Positions 8,259-18,400 of a stretch of DNA of 64,000 nt are shown here, piece after piece. A model generated the notes under the pieces. That model searched no databases and was not told the origin of the DNA. It worked only from the letters and a program-made list of their open reading frames with translations. Source of the DNA: an uncultured Lentisphaeria bacterium (GTDB taxonomy: Bacteria > Verrucomicrobiota > Lentisphaeria > Victivallales > UBA1829). The translations under genes were made by a program, and so were the position numbers. The number at the start of each line of letters is the position of its first letter. The stretch's first letter is position 1. The stretch lies in the NCBI GenBank assembly GCA_905197955.1, contig CAJKAR010000022.1, positions 12,183 through 76,182 of the forward strand, read 5' to 3'.

Positions 8259-11200
8259 TTATTTTGTCCGGAGGAACTCATAGACAAGAACCGGTTCCTT
8301 TCCGGAGGCGTTATCGGCAAGGAAGGATACTTTCCCGTCCGGAAGGCGTTTCAGCGGAACTTCATACAGACGTTTTCCTCCGTTGGAACAGGCATACAGT
8401 CTGCCGGAAGAGGCATTCAGAGTAACGACAGCTTCCGCACGACGCAGCAGAAGCGGAAGTCGGCCATACTCCTCCAGAAGAGTGCATGTATCATCCCGAA
8501 AACGCATCCCGGTATTCCGGACCTGTGTCAGATGAAGAAGCAGAATGCGTTCACTTTTCTGAAGAGGTTCCGCAGTCAGGGAGGAGGCAAAGAAGAGGCC
8601 GGGAACCTTCCGGTTCTGCACCGTCAGGAAACGGCCTGAACCACGCCCTTGCGCCTGAAGAGAAAAGGCTTCACTGTTCGGAGTTACAACGGAAAAACGG
8701 TGCTCCTGTCGATTCAGTTCAATCTCTCCCGTCAGACTCCGGAAAATGCCTTTCTGAATCTCCGGAGGAAGAAGCCCCCGCTTCACCGCCTCGCCTTCGC
8801 TCCGTTCCAAGTCCGCGGAAAGAGTCATCGACGGAACCCTCTCCGGAAGGTTCTGATACCGGACGCCCGGTAGAAGATAAACCGAACGGGTTCCTTCCGG
8901 AAGAGATCCGCCGTTCCACAGAACCGATCCGGTCCGCTCGACCAGTCCGAGCCGTTTCGTAAACGGAGGAAAGAGAACCGCTTCCGGATTCTGTTCCAGA
9001 TAGTCGGGAGGAACCAGAATGGTCCGGCAGCCCTCCGTGGCACGCACATCCCGGCGCAGAAACAGCAGAACCCCGATCCGGTCCGCAAGATTTCGAACCG
9101 GATCGCTGTAACAGGAAAACAGACCAATCGGCGACTCATTCATTCCGCCGTTCCGTCCGCCGCCAATCATCTGGAAATGGCAGAGAGCATCCCAGTCGTT
9201 CAAAGCTCCATAGGCACTCGTTACCAGAGCGCCCTCCATGGCAAACGGAGCGGGATTGCAGTAGTCCCATTCCGTAATCGTGAAAGGTTTACCGAAAATG
9301 CGGGATGCAAACATATCTCCGATAGGGGTCGCCAGCGATTGAACCGTATCATCCGAGGAAAACGCCAGAGGCAGCCGCCACGGAGTCTCCGGAAACGATG
9401 GATGCGAGTGATAAAAATGATTGTCCACCAGATCATAATCGTTCCGCATGACCGTCAGAGGAACCGAAGAGGCACAGTTCTGGTCGCAAAGCATCGCCCG
9501 GACACCAAGCCCCCGCAGAAATGCCTTCATCTCCGCATGGGTCTTCCGATACGACTCCATAATGAAACGTCTCCACAAACGAATGTCTTTCCCCTCCGAA
9601 TCCAGGAAACCGTTAGCCTTCAGCCATCCCGGATAACGCGTCCGGAACAGACGGTTCGCCGGTGAATCCCCATTAAAATCAAACGCAATATTGCCTTCGT
9701 TGATCAAATTGATCGAGATCAGTGCCGGATCCTCCTTCCAGGCAAGCCCCGTATACGGATTCACATGATTCAGAAAGTTCGCGGCAAACGTTTTCCAGTT
9801 CTCCAGCGCGGAAGGAGAGGCAATGATCAGCTGTTTGAAATCGCCCACCCCGATGCGCTCTCCGGGAAACTCCTTCACCTCCCCTTCCCGCAGAGGACGG
9901 CTGATGAAAAGATCCAGTGTGACATAGATCCCCTGCGCTTTCGCCTCAGCGAAAATGCCATCCATCCGATCCATCTTCACCGGATCAATCTCCGTGGAAA
10001 CCGCAGAATCCTTCCGGATCAGATCTCGTTCAAAGTGGTGAAACCGGAGAAGATTGTAGCCGCGTTCCCGCATGATCCGCGCAAGCTTTCTGGCTAGCGG
10101 ACGATTGATAAAGTTCCCTTCATAACAAATATTGGCCCCGTAAAACCGGATCCGCTTCTCCGGAGCTTTCTCAAAGCCGAGATGTCCGCCGATATTACGG
10201 ATAAAACCATATTTGCCGGCAGGAGCATCCAGCATTCCCGAAAAATCCAGAACAGATCCGGGCTCCGTTTCAACCGCAGCTCGAATGGGACGCCATTCGG
10301 AATCGGCCTTCATTACAAGCGGAGCGGCATGATACAGCGGAATCGAATCGTCCGACAGCGTCAGGCCGGCAATCAGCCAGACAGAATTTCCTGCGGAAGT
10401 AAACGTGATATCACGAATGGTTTTATTCTCCGTCCGGATTTTCGACACATACATTCCTATCCCGGCGTTGCCGTTGTTCCCTCTCCAGGCAACAAGAGCA
10501 TTCTTCCGATTTTTCGGCTGCCAGAAATTTCCGCAGTCTGTCTGCGTATTCAGAAGAACTTCACTCTCACTTCCATCCTCATAACGAAAACGGATCGTCC
10601 CAAGTTTCCTGTCCCGCAGCGGTTCCCAGCCTTCTGCGTGGAGCAGATACAAATATGCCCCTTTTAAGCCCTCTCCGGATACTGTGATCTCTTTCGGATA
10701 AAACGGTGTGCGTGAATGAAAAAGGCCAAGACACCGTCCTGTCAGCTCAAACGGAATTCCGCAAAAACGCCCCTTTCCTGCCGGAAGCTGACGCATATCG
10801 TTACTCCCCTGGTCCGTCCAGCCGCCTTTGCGATCGCCGGAAACGTCATCTTTCAACCATGAGTTTGCCTCCTTCATCTTCAAAGGAGTCCCAGAATACT
10901 CCCGCCATTCCAGAGCCAGATTCAATTCTGCCGAGGAAATCTTCCCTTTCGATGGCGTGAACAGAATACGGACCGATGCATTTTCTGACCGCCATTGACG
11001 ATTGTCCTGAAACCAGATGCCGAATGTTCCCGAAATCGTCAGACATCCTCCGCTCATTGGAATTTCCACCCGATGAGCACTCTCCGGAAACGAATGAAGC
11101 ATTTTTCCATTCCATTTTTCCGGAAACGCAAAATGCCTGCCGTCCACACTCATTCCCGATGTCAGAAGATGCGGAGAAGTCCCTCCCAGGAACAGCTGAT

Positions 11201-11510
11201 TCGTTTCCACCGTCCGGTCAGAATCCAGACGGATCTTCCAGTTCCATTTCCGTGGAGAAATCGTCGTCAGAGTTTCCGTAAAACGGAATTTCCCTCCGGG
11301 AACACGGAAAACTCCCTCCCTCCGATTTTCAGACTGAACATGAATTGAAACATTGTGCGATCCGAAGCTCCACTTTGTATCATAAAACCCCAGTGAAAAT
11401 GTTAGATTTTCCACTTTTAATGATCCGTTTTTCTGCAGCTCCAGCGGAACAGCATTCGCTGAACAGGCCAGCGAAAAGAACAGGATCAGCCGTATCCAAT
11501 ACCGTTTCAT
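8259..11510 (-). CDS. Secreted clan GH-A (GH5-like) glycoside hydrolase, cassette A
   Basis: Large exported glycosidase of 1083 residues. A signal peptide (residues 1-20, ending SANA) is followed by about 400 residues of beta-rich sequence, a TIM-barrel (about 440-780) and a C-terminal beta-rich tail. The barrel has the clan GH-A landmarks: RLHHF-like LLRFHHFE on an early strand, the acid/base Glu605 in SINLINEGN, and the nucleophile Glu747 in FTITEWDY. It is a full-length paralogue of the product of 15463-18762, sharing motifs such as NHVNPYTG and WKEDP. It is last in an operon with a GntR/LacI regulator and a prepilin-like gene. The exact GH family and glycan are not certain. Confidence 0.8.
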   Translation of the reverse strand: MKRYWIRLILFFSLACSANAVPLELQKNGSLKVENLTFSLGFYDTKWSFGSHNVSIHVQSENRREGVFRVPGGKFRFTETLTTISPRKWNWKIRLDSDRTVETNQLFLGGTSPHLLTSGMSVDGRHFAFPEKWNGKMLHSFPESAHRVEIPMSGGCLTISGTFGIWFQDNRQWRSENASVRILFTPSKGKISSAELNLALEWREYSGTPLKMKEANSWLKDDVSGDRKGGWTDQGSNDMRQLPAGKGRFCGIPFELTGRCLGLFHSRTPFYPKEITVSGEGLKGAYLYLLHAEGWEPLRDRKLGTIRFRYEDGSESEVLLNTQTDCGNFWQPKNRKNALVAWRGNNGNAGIGMYVSKIRTENKTIRDITFTSAGNSVWLIAGLTLSDDSIPLYHAAPLVMKADSEWRPIRAAVETEPGSVLDFSGMLDAPAGKYGFIRNIGGHLGFEKAPEKRIRFYGANICYEGNFINRPLARKLARIMRERGYNLLRFHHFERDLIRKDSAVSTEIDPVKMDRMDGIFAEAKAQGIYVTLDLFISRPLREGEVKEFPGERIGVGDFKQLIIASPSALENWKTFAANFLNHVNPYTGLAWKEDPALISINLINEGNIAFDFNGDSPANRLFRTRYPGWLKANGFLDSEGKDIRLWRRFIMESYRKTHAEMKAFLRGLGVRAMLCDQNCASSVPLTVMRNDYDLVDNHFYHSHPSFPETPWRLPLAFSSDDTVQSLATPIGDMFASRIFGKPFTITEWDYCNPAPFAMEGALVTSAYGALNDWDALCHFQMIGGGRNGGMNESPIGLFSCYSDPVRNLADRIGVLLFLRRDVRATEGCRTILVPPDYLEQNPEAVLFPPFTKRLGLVERTGSVLWNGGSLPEGTRSVYLLPGVRYQNLPERVPSMTLSADLERSEGEAVKRGLLPPEIQKGIFRSLTGEIELNRQEHRFSVVTPNSEAFSLQAQGRGSGRFLTVQNRKVPGLFFASSLTAEPLQKSERILLLHLTQVRNTGMRFRDDTCTLLEEYGRLPLLLRRAEAVVTLNASSGRLYACSNGGKRLYEVPLKRLPDGKVSFLADNASGKEPVLVYEFLRTK

Positions 11511-11527
11511 AATATGTTAAACGCTCC

Positions 11528-12289
11528 TTATTTTGTAAAAGTTCCATCATTGTGATACCAGAAATTGCTATTCGGAGCTTCACAATAGGAGGGTACCATG
11601 CTTTTCCCTACCGTTGCCCCATTCCCGGTTACATACACAACATTCAAACTAAAGGTTCCCCCATGCCGGAATGCGTTTCCCTTCGCCGTTGATTCAACAG
11701 GATATCCGCCACTGCCGACTCCATGGTCAATAACAGCGTGCCATTCCGCCATCCGATCCATATCGGTAAACAAAGCTCTGCTGGAGGGCTGATAAATTTT
11801 CTCCGCCCGTCTGCCGAATGCGCTGAGAGTCCCGACTCCTTTTGCGGATATCGCATTGATGTTAGCTCCAATATAACGCCCTTTTTCCGTATCCTGCGGT
11901 CCATTGACCGTATTTGAGTGCACCTGTGAAGGACAATCAAACGGTCCGAACGGCCGTCCCTTTCTCTTATCCCAGTAACTGTTATCCCCTGAAACACCTC
12001 CCGTTTTCAGATAAACCATCAGAAGATCATGCCATTTTCTCTCGCCGCTGAAAAGTCCGCTCGGCAGCTGATATCCATCGTTATCCCCGCTGTAGGAAAC
12101 CGATAACGTATGCAGCTGACGCATATTGTTCAAACAGGAAATATCCAGAGCTTTTCTTTTCGCACTATTTAACGCAGGAAGAAGAATAGATGCAAGAATT
12201 GCTATGATTGCAATTACAACTAATAATTCTATTAATGTAAAAGTGTTATACTTGATCTTTCCCTCATTTCTCGACATTTTCCTTTCCAT
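11528..12289 (-). CDS. Prepilin-like protein with N-terminal methylation motif, cassette A
   Basis: Type IV pilin-like protein of 253 residues. After a basic leader, residues 17-40 form the conserved hydrophobic helix FTLIELLVVIAIIAIL...LLPAL with Glu at +5; the residue before the putative cleavage site is Thr, not Gly. The rest is a soluble domain of the DUF1559-like kind, but its C-terminal FFDGH-type motif is degraded to VVYVTGNG. An AGGAGG site lies 5 bases from the start. It lies 27 bp after its regulator and 17 bp before the GH-A gene. Its role, perhaps as a surface or periplasmic partner of the enzyme, is inference. Confidence 0.85.
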   Translation of the reverse strand: MERKMSRNEGKIKYNTFTLIELLVVIAIIAILASILLPALNSAKRKALDISCLNNMRQLHTLSVSYSGDNDGYQLPSGLFSGERKWHDLLMVYLKTGGVSGDNSYWDKRKGRPFGPFDCPSQVHSNTVNGPQDTEKGRYIGANINAISAKGVGTLSAFGRRAEKIYQPSSRALFTDMDRMAEWHAVIDHGVGSGGYPVESTAKGNAFRHGGTFSLNVVYVTGNGATVGKSMVPSYCEAPNSNFWYHNDGTFTK

Positions 12290-12316
12290 TGAAACCTCCT
12301 GATTCTTCTGTGTTTA

Positions 12317-13399
12317 TTAAGATGATTTACGTTGAATAAATTCGCATTTCAATTTTCTGCAAAGCGGATCACTCGACGGATTCCGCACCACTTCCACAAA
12401 AAGATCACAGAGAGCTTCGCCGATTTCATGCATCGGGTAATTCACCGAGGATAGAGACGGCACCGTTTCCAGATCCTGCGGAAGATTATCCGATCCAATC
12501 ACCGCCACATCTTCCGGAATCTGTAATCCGGCTTCCTTCAAAGCGCGCATTGCTCCATAAGCACGAATATCCGTTCCAGCAAAAATGGCATCAAAGGGAA
12601 TATGCTCCTTCAATAAATCCTGTGTTGCGACATATCCGCTTTCCTCATTCAAATCCGAACATTCCCGGATCAGTGCCGGATCGGGCGTCAGATTAAACTC
12701 CGCATGGGCATCCCGGAATCCTTCTATCCGGGATGTGATATAACCGTCATCCTGAAACTCCATCTCTAACAGCGCGATCCTGCGCCGGCCGGATTTCAGA
12801 AGTGAACAGACCGCATCACGAACACCGGAGCGCATATCTCCATAGACCGTATTGAAATTTTCAAATGGCGCAAAACTGCGGCATAAAACTATTTTCCCAT
12901 TTTCCCGCAGACACTCCGCCCATTGCCGGGTGATACCGAGCTTCCGATGGACATGAAACAGATAACCGGAAACATCAGGATCCAGCAACGGTTCCAACGT
13001 TTTCTTCGTCGGAGGAAGCGAAAGATCCTGAATAAAGATCTCCGGAACGATTCCGAATGTTTGAGCCCGTCGAGAAAAACCTTCCAGAACATACTGGAAA
13101 TTGAACCAGTTTACAGCGAAATCCGGTTTATAATACCCCATTGAAAAGGTCAGAATCCGAACCCGCTTCCCTCGCAGGCTGCGTTCCGCAACAAAAGTTC
13201 CGAGCCCCTTTTTGCGAACAAGAATCCCCCGTTCTGTCAGCGTGGCAAGACTCTTGTTCACCGTATGGACGGCAACCTCCAGCTCTGCCGATAATTCCCG
13301 TTCCGATGGAATTTTATCTCCAGGTTTCAAACAGGAAACAACCTGCTCCAGAATATATTTTTCCACGAGCTCTCCTCGTGTCACTTCTCTGATCCGCAT
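12317..13399 (-). CDS. GntR-type regulator with LacI-like sugar-binding domain, cassette A
   Basis: Transcription factor of 360 residues. An N-terminal winged helix of the GntR family (about 8-72: KPGDKIPSERELSAEL, then HTVNKSLATLTERGILVRKKGLGTF) is joined to a periplasmic-binding-protein-like effector domain (about 80-355), as in AraR. Landmarks in the latter are FDAIFAGTDIRAYGAMRAL and PEDVAVIGSDNLP. It leads the minus-strand cassette and is expected to repress it and itself until a sugar binds. A near-perfect promoter and a 7-5-7 inverted repeat lie just upstream. Paralogous to the divergent regulator at 13668. Confidence 0.88.
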   Translation of the reverse strand: MRIREVTRGELVEKYILEQVVSCLKPGDKIPSERELSAELEVAVHTVNKSLATLTERGILVRKKGLGTFVAERSLRGKRVRILTFSMGYYKPDFAVNWFNFQYVLEGFSRRAQTFGIVPEIFIQDLSLPPTKKTLEPLLDPDVSGYLFHVHRKLGITRQWAECLRENGKIVLCRSFAPFENFNTVYGDMRSGVRDAVCSLLKSGRRRIALLEMEFQDDGYITSRIEGFRDAHAEFNLTPDPALIRECSDLNEESGYVATQDLLKEHIPFDAIFAGTDIRAYGAMRALKEAGLQIPEDVAVIGSDNLPQDLETVPSLSSVNYPMHEIGEALCDLFVEVVRNPSSDPLCRKLKCEFIQRKSS

Positions 13400-13423
13400 C
13401 TTAGGCCTTTTTTCTTTAATGAA

Positions 13424-13442
13424 TCAGTGACTCACTCACTGA
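13424..13442. promoter_or_regulatory. Candidate operator, cassette A
   Basis: Inverted repeat TCAGTGA-CTCAC-TCACTGA (7-5-7, perfect arms) placed 8 bases downstream of the minus-strand -10 box, overlapping the likely transcription start. A GntR-type repressor bound here would block transcription. The binding protein is inferred from position. Confidence 0.6.
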
Positions 13443-13450
13443 CTTTCTTA

Positions 13451-13479
13451 ATTATACTCTATTTTTCCTTTTTTGTCAA
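13451..13479 (-). promoter_or_regulatory. Consensus sigma70 promoter, cassette A
   Basis: Minus strand TTGACA (13479-13474), 17-base spacer, TATAAT (13456-13451): an exact match to the consensus at optimal spacing. Confidence 0.8.
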
Positions 13480-13587
13480 CAGGGGATCTCCTGTTTTCTG
13501 GAAATTTTTCTTTTCTGTCTTTTGACAAGGACCTGGTTATTCTTTCTTTCAGCGGTATTTTCCTCTTATAAAAATTGGTCGTGCCTC

Positions 13588-13616
13588 TTGACAAAAATGC
13601 AGTTCTGATATATAAT
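13588..13616 (+). promoter_or_regulatory. Consensus sigma70 promoter, cassette B
   Basis: TTGACA (13588-13593), 17-base spacer, TATAAT (13611-13616): again an exact consensus match, 51 bases before the regulator start codon. Confidence 0.8.
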
Positions 13617-13625
13617 ATCTACAAC

Positions 13626-13651
13626 ATGCCGTTAAATGCCTACTAAATGCC
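13626..13651 (+). promoter_or_regulatory. Direct-repeat candidate operator, cassette B
   Basis: TAAATGCC occurs at 13633-13640 and 13644-13651, an 11-base period, with a third partial copy ATGCC at 13626-13630. The set lies just downstream of the -10 box and next to the ribosome binding site, where a repressor would act. It does not resemble the cassette A operator. Confidence 0.5.
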
Positions 13652-13667
13652 TATTTCGGAGAGAAAA

Positions 13668-14723
13668 ATGCCGAGGAATTCGACATCGGAATACAAAAAA
13701 ATTCGTCAGTATGTGAACGGATTGATTTTCAAGGCAAATGGCCAGTCCGTCCAGATTCCGACCATTCTTGAACTCTCAAAAAAGTTCGGGGTCTGCCGGC
13801 AGACCGTCAGCAAGGCGATGAAGGAACTGACGACCGAAGGATATGTCATCGGACGAAAAGGGATCGGCTCCTTCACAAACCCGGCAAAATTCATGGAACA
13901 TCAGTCGGGAGACCGCCTCCCTGTGATCGGCATCTTTTTCCGGGACGGCAGACATACACATTATTCCGCATATGACGCGCATCTGGCCGCAGAGCTGATG
14001 AAAAAAATCACCTTGTTCCCCGCCTTTGTTCAGCTCCCCGTTGCAGAGGGAACTTCCCCTGCCGAAATCGCCGCGGAACTCGCGAATCGAAATTTCGACG
14101 GAATCATTTGGGAACAACCCGATGAAAAACGGCTCGAAGCGCTCAAACTCCTGACCGCAGAAAAAACAATTCCCGTCATAACAACCGGCGAAGTGTTTGA
14201 CCATTTTCCGGGAGTCTCCATGAACCTCGAAGAGAACGGTTATGAATGTGCACGCATTCTGATTGCCGAAGGCAGAAAACATCCGGTTTTCATGGGCAAT
14301 TACGGTGCATGGTCCCGTCACGCAAAAGGATTCCGCCGCGCTTACGAGGAAGCTGGAATCCATTTGAATGAAAAACTGTTCCTCAAACATCAGAATCTCG
14401 ATGCGCTCAGGAATATTCTGGAACTCGGAGTGCCCGTGGATGCCGTATTCAATCATCCAAATCTCCAGAGAAACGAGATCTTCCGGATGATGAAGGAGAT
14501 GGGGATCGATGTGGAAAATCAGTGCCGTCTGATCTGCAATTCCCTCGCGGCATCCGTCAATCCGGATTTTCATGGATATGTCTATCAGATCGATTTCGAG
14601 CAGATCGCCAATGTCGCAGTGAGAATGCTCCACAACGCTTTGTGCGGTATCAAAAATGAACCTATACATGAATTCATTCATTTTAATATTATCAAACAGA
14701 GCGGAGAAAGGAATGTCGTATGA
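13668..14723 (+). CDS. GntR-type regulator with LacI-like sugar-binding domain, cassette B
   Basis: Transcription factor of 351 residues. The ATG at 13668 is preferred over the in-frame ATG at 13647: GGAGAG lies 4 bases before it, while 13647 falls inside the direct repeats. An N-terminal winged helix (about 3-65: IPTILELSKKFGVCRQTVSKAMKEL, then GYVIGRKGIGSF) precedes a LacI-type effector domain (about 80-340). In the effector domain the usual FDGIIW strand and a PVDAVFNHPN segment are visible. Its last four bases overlap the prepilin start (ATGA). It probably controls 13668-20150. Confidence 0.87.
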   Translation: MPRNSTSEYKKIRQYVNGLIFKANGQSVQIPTILELSKKFGVCRQTVSKAMKELTTEGYVIGRKGIGSFTNPAKFMEHQSGDRLPVIGIFFRDGRHTHYSAYDAHLAAELMKKITLFPAFVQLPVAEGTSPAEIAAELANRNFDGIIWEQPDEKRLEALKLLTAEKTIPVITTGEVFDHFPGVSMNLEENGYECARILIAEGRKHPVFMGNYGAWSRHAKGFRRAYEEAGIHLNEKLFLKHQNLDALRNILELGVPVDAVFNHPNLQRNEIFRMMKEMGIDVENQCRLICNSLAASVNPDFHGYVYQIDFEQIANVAVRMLHNALCGIKNEPIHEFIHFNIIKQSGERNVV

Positions 14724-15442
14724 TGAGAAAAAGGAGCAAAAAATTTACATTGATAGAACTCTTGGTAGTAATTGCAATCATAGCAATTCTCGCATCTCTT
14801 CTTCTGCCCGCCCTGAACAGCACGAGGGAGAAAGGACGCAGCGCCGCCTGTATCGGCAATCTGAAACAGTGCGGGATGCTCCAGCTGATGTATGCACAGG
14901 ACAATAACGATACGTTTACCATGACCATGGAACATCTGGAAAGCGGAGAGTATCGCAGCTGGCTCGGTTTTCTCTGGCACGCCGGATATACGAAAAATCT
15001 GCGAAGCGCTTTCTGTCCCTCCTCCTTCCATGAATTTTCCTTCCAGAACAAAATCTCTTCGGATGAACTTCTCTGCTACGGAATGCTTCTCTGGGGGAAG
15101 AATGCCAATCATAATGTCAGTTACAAGCTCTCGTATCAGGGGAAAAACCGCATTCCACCTTCCGCACGGGCTCTCCTGATGGATGCCAACCGTATGAAAT
15201 CCAGCGGAGAATGGATTCCCGCCTATGCAGTGGAAAGCATTCAATATGACGGACGCCCGACGGAAACGCTTCCCGCAGTGCCTGCGGATACCAAATATGT
15301 GGGATATATGCGTCACGGAAATCAGGGAGTCAACACCGTATTCTTTGATGGCCACGCGGCCTCTTTCCTGCCGAGTTACAGGAAAAACGAAATCTGGTAT
15401 ATCCGCAGACAGGATCGCCTCCCGATACCCTTGAACCGATAA
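14720..15442 (+). CDS. Prepilin-like protein (DUF1559 type), cassette B
   Basis: Pilin-like protein of 240 residues. A very short basic leader (MMRKRSKK) precedes the methylation/cleavage helix FTLIELLVVIAIIAIL...LLPAL, with Lys rather than Gly before the cleavage site and Glu at +5. The soluble part contains the NLKQCGMLQLMYAQDNND segment typical of the family and ends with the RHGNQGVNTVFFDGHA motif. The start codon overlaps the regulator stop, indicating translational coupling. The N-terminal coding stretch 14768-14790 is identical in nucleotides to that of the cassette A gene. Function unknown; export across the inner membrane is expected. Confidence 0.88.
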   Translation: MMRKRSKKFTLIELLVVIAIIAILASLLLPALNSTREKGRSAACIGNLKQCGMLQLMYAQDNNDTFTMTMEHLESGEYRSWLGFLWHAGYTKNLRSAFCPSSFHEFSFQNKISSDELLCYGMLLWGKNANHNVSYKLSYQGKNRIPPSARALLMDANRMKSSGEWIPAYAVESIQYDGRPTETLPAVPADTKYVGYMRHGNQGVNTVFFDGHAASFLPSYRKNEIWYIRRQDRLPIPLNR

Positions 15443-15462
15443 GCTGCGATCAGAGAGTGATT

Positions 15463-18400
15463 ATGATTCAAAAAATATTTTCAATGCTTCTCCTTCTGAC
15501 GGTCGTGTGCGCCTCCGCAGAAGAAAACCGCGTTTTCAATGTCGGTCCCGGCAGAATCATTCAGGTGGAGGATATCGCATTCCGACTCTGTCACTGGGGA
15601 CGAGGATGGAAAAACGGCACGATTCAAAATCCGGCAAATCTTTCATTTCCCGGAGAGGGCGGAACAATCCGAAGCGGAACTTTCCGGGTTCACGACGGAA
15701 GTTTCATCTGTACGGAGTCGCTGAACATTTCACGCAATCATGCCTCCCTGGAACTCACGCTTTCCCATCCGGAGGGAATGGAAACGGAGAGTCTGGTTCT
15801 TGCGGCGGATCTCCCGTTGAAAGTCTTAAAGGGGCGCCCTCTCCTGTTCAACGGAAAAAGAACCGGATTCGGAGAAAAATTCAATCAGGCAGACAGCGTC
15901 CGTCGCATCTGGGCCAGGAAAAAAGAGAATTCTGTTGTAATTCCTTTCAACGGCGGCTCACTTCTGATTCAGGGGAATTTCTCCGCTCAGCTTCAGGACA
16001 ATCGCAAATACAAAAAGCAATCGTATGGATTCCGGCTTCTGTTTGCCGGCGGGTCCGGGACCGTCAAGCAGGCCCGCCTTGCGGTGAAAATGGAATATCG
16101 GCCCTATGACTCGATCCCGCTGGAACTCACCTCAGCGGCAAACCGCTCGTTCCGGGACGATCGCGCTAATGACGGCCTCGGTTCCTGGAACGATCAGGGA
16201 CCGGAAAACGATTTGCGGATGCTTCCCGCAGGACTCCAGAAATGGGGCGGCCTGCAATTCCGGATTCTGGATCATGACTCGACCGGCGGCAAAACCTGCA
16301 TTGCCTTGAAAGGAAAGTCCAGACCCGGACTGCCGGAGAGCACATTCATTCCTGGAAACGGCAAGCAGGGAAGATTTCTCTATCTGCTGAATGCCCTCGG
16401 CTGGGAACCGGTGAAGGAGAGTCCGGTCGGAGAAATCACAGTTGTGTACGAAAACGGAACCAGCGAAAAGCTGAAGGTGGTCAGCGGCGTGGATACCGGA
16501 AATTTCTGGAATCCGAGATCCCTTCGAAACGGAAATGCAGTCTGGCGCGGAGAAAACGACTGTGCGACCGTCGGTCTGTATGCCACAAAATTTCCTCTTT
16601 CCGGCGGAAGGATCGAAAAGATCACTTTCCGCAGTGCGGGCAATGCCGTCTGGATGATTGCAGCCGCGACACTTGCAGAAGAAGATATCGCTCCGGAAAT
16701 CCGGGGACCGGTCGTCTTTCAGGCAAACATGGATTGGCGGGCGGTCAAAAACGAAAAGGATATCATACCGGGCAGCATCATCGACTTTTCGGATCTGCTG
16801 GACAAGCCCGCTGGAAAATACGGATTCCTCAAAGCAGTCGGAGATCATTTCGAGTTTGAAAAGCGTCCGGGAATCCCCGTCCGGTTTTACGGAATCAACA
16901 ATGCCGGAGACACCAATTTCATGGATCCGAAACTGACGGAGCGAATGCTGGATGAACTCGCCGCAGCCGGTTACAACCTGATGCGTCTGCATCATTTTGA
17001 CAATAAACTGGTAAAACGGGAAAACGGCGTTTCGACCATTCCGGAACCACATAAAATGGACCGCATGGATCATCAGCTTGCGGAATGCCGGAAACGCGGC
17101 ATCTATACCACACTGGATCTCTTCACGGCCCGAACACTGGAAAAAGGTGAGATTCCGGATTATCCAGATCGCGCCCTGTCCACAACCGAATTCAAAACGC
17201 TGGCGTTCATCAATGAAAACGTGATGAGGAATCTGGAAAGGTTTTCAGCAAATCTGCTGAATCATGTGAATCCCTATACCGGAGTCGCATGGAAAGAGGA
17301 TCCCACCATCGTCCAGATCAGTCTGATCAACGAGGATACCCTCACCCAGACTCTCTCGCGCTCGCCGTTTGCCAGAGCTCTCTACGAGAAAGAATTTGAA
17401 AAATATGTTCTGAAAAACAGAATCCATCTCTCCGCGGCAAACCGGAATTCGCATTTCCAGAAATTTCTGGCGGAAGTGTATCTGCGCGGATGGAAACGGC
17501 TTTCCGGATTTCTCCGCAATCTCGGAGTGAAGGTGCCGCTGACGGATCTGAATTACATTGTCGATGTGCCGACCACGCTTCTGCGTTCTCATTTTGATTA
17601 TGTCGATGTGCATTCCTACTGGGCGCATCCGCAGTTTCTCGGCCCCAACTGGCGCCTCCCGGCTTCGGTCAATCCGGAGAGCGCAATTCCGAATTACGCA
17701 GGCGGAATCTCCACGGTTTTTCAGAGCCGGATTTTCGGCCGTCCCTTCGTAATCTCCGAGTGGGACTATGTCAATCCGAATGCCTTCGCCGTGGAAGGAG
17801 CGTTTCTGGCAGGAGCGTACGCCGCGCTCCAGGGGTACAGCGGACTCTGCCGATTCAATTATGCGTGGACTCCCGAAAAAGTGAAAAAGGAAGAGAGCCA
17901 TTTATGCTTCTTCGATATCGCAAACGATCCGCTGCGTCTGCTTTCCGAACGGGCAGGAGTGCTGTTTTTCCTCCGGGGAGATGTCTCCGTTTCCAAAACA
18001 AGCTATCCGATCCTCGTGAAACAGGAGGCTTTGACTCTGACCGGTTATCCGAAATATTATCCGCAGCTCATAAAACGGATCGGACTGATCGGCAGAACCG
18101 GAAGCATTTTCACGGATGACTCCGTTCCCTCCGGCAGCAGAGCGCTTTTGACTCTGACGCCGGAAAAAGTGAAATCTCAGCTGCCGTCGATCCTCTGCCA
18201 GTCGGCGGACGAAGTGTTCGCCAAGCTGCTGGAAACCGGAGCTGTCTCGAAAAAGCAATATGATCCCGTTCAGCAGAAATTCACAAGTTCCACCGGAGAA
18301 CTTGTCCTGAACCGGAAGCAGAAGACCTTTCTTGCGGCAACACCCCGAAGCGAAGGATTTGTCGGTCCGGCGGGAACCCGCATGAACGGAAAATTTGCAT

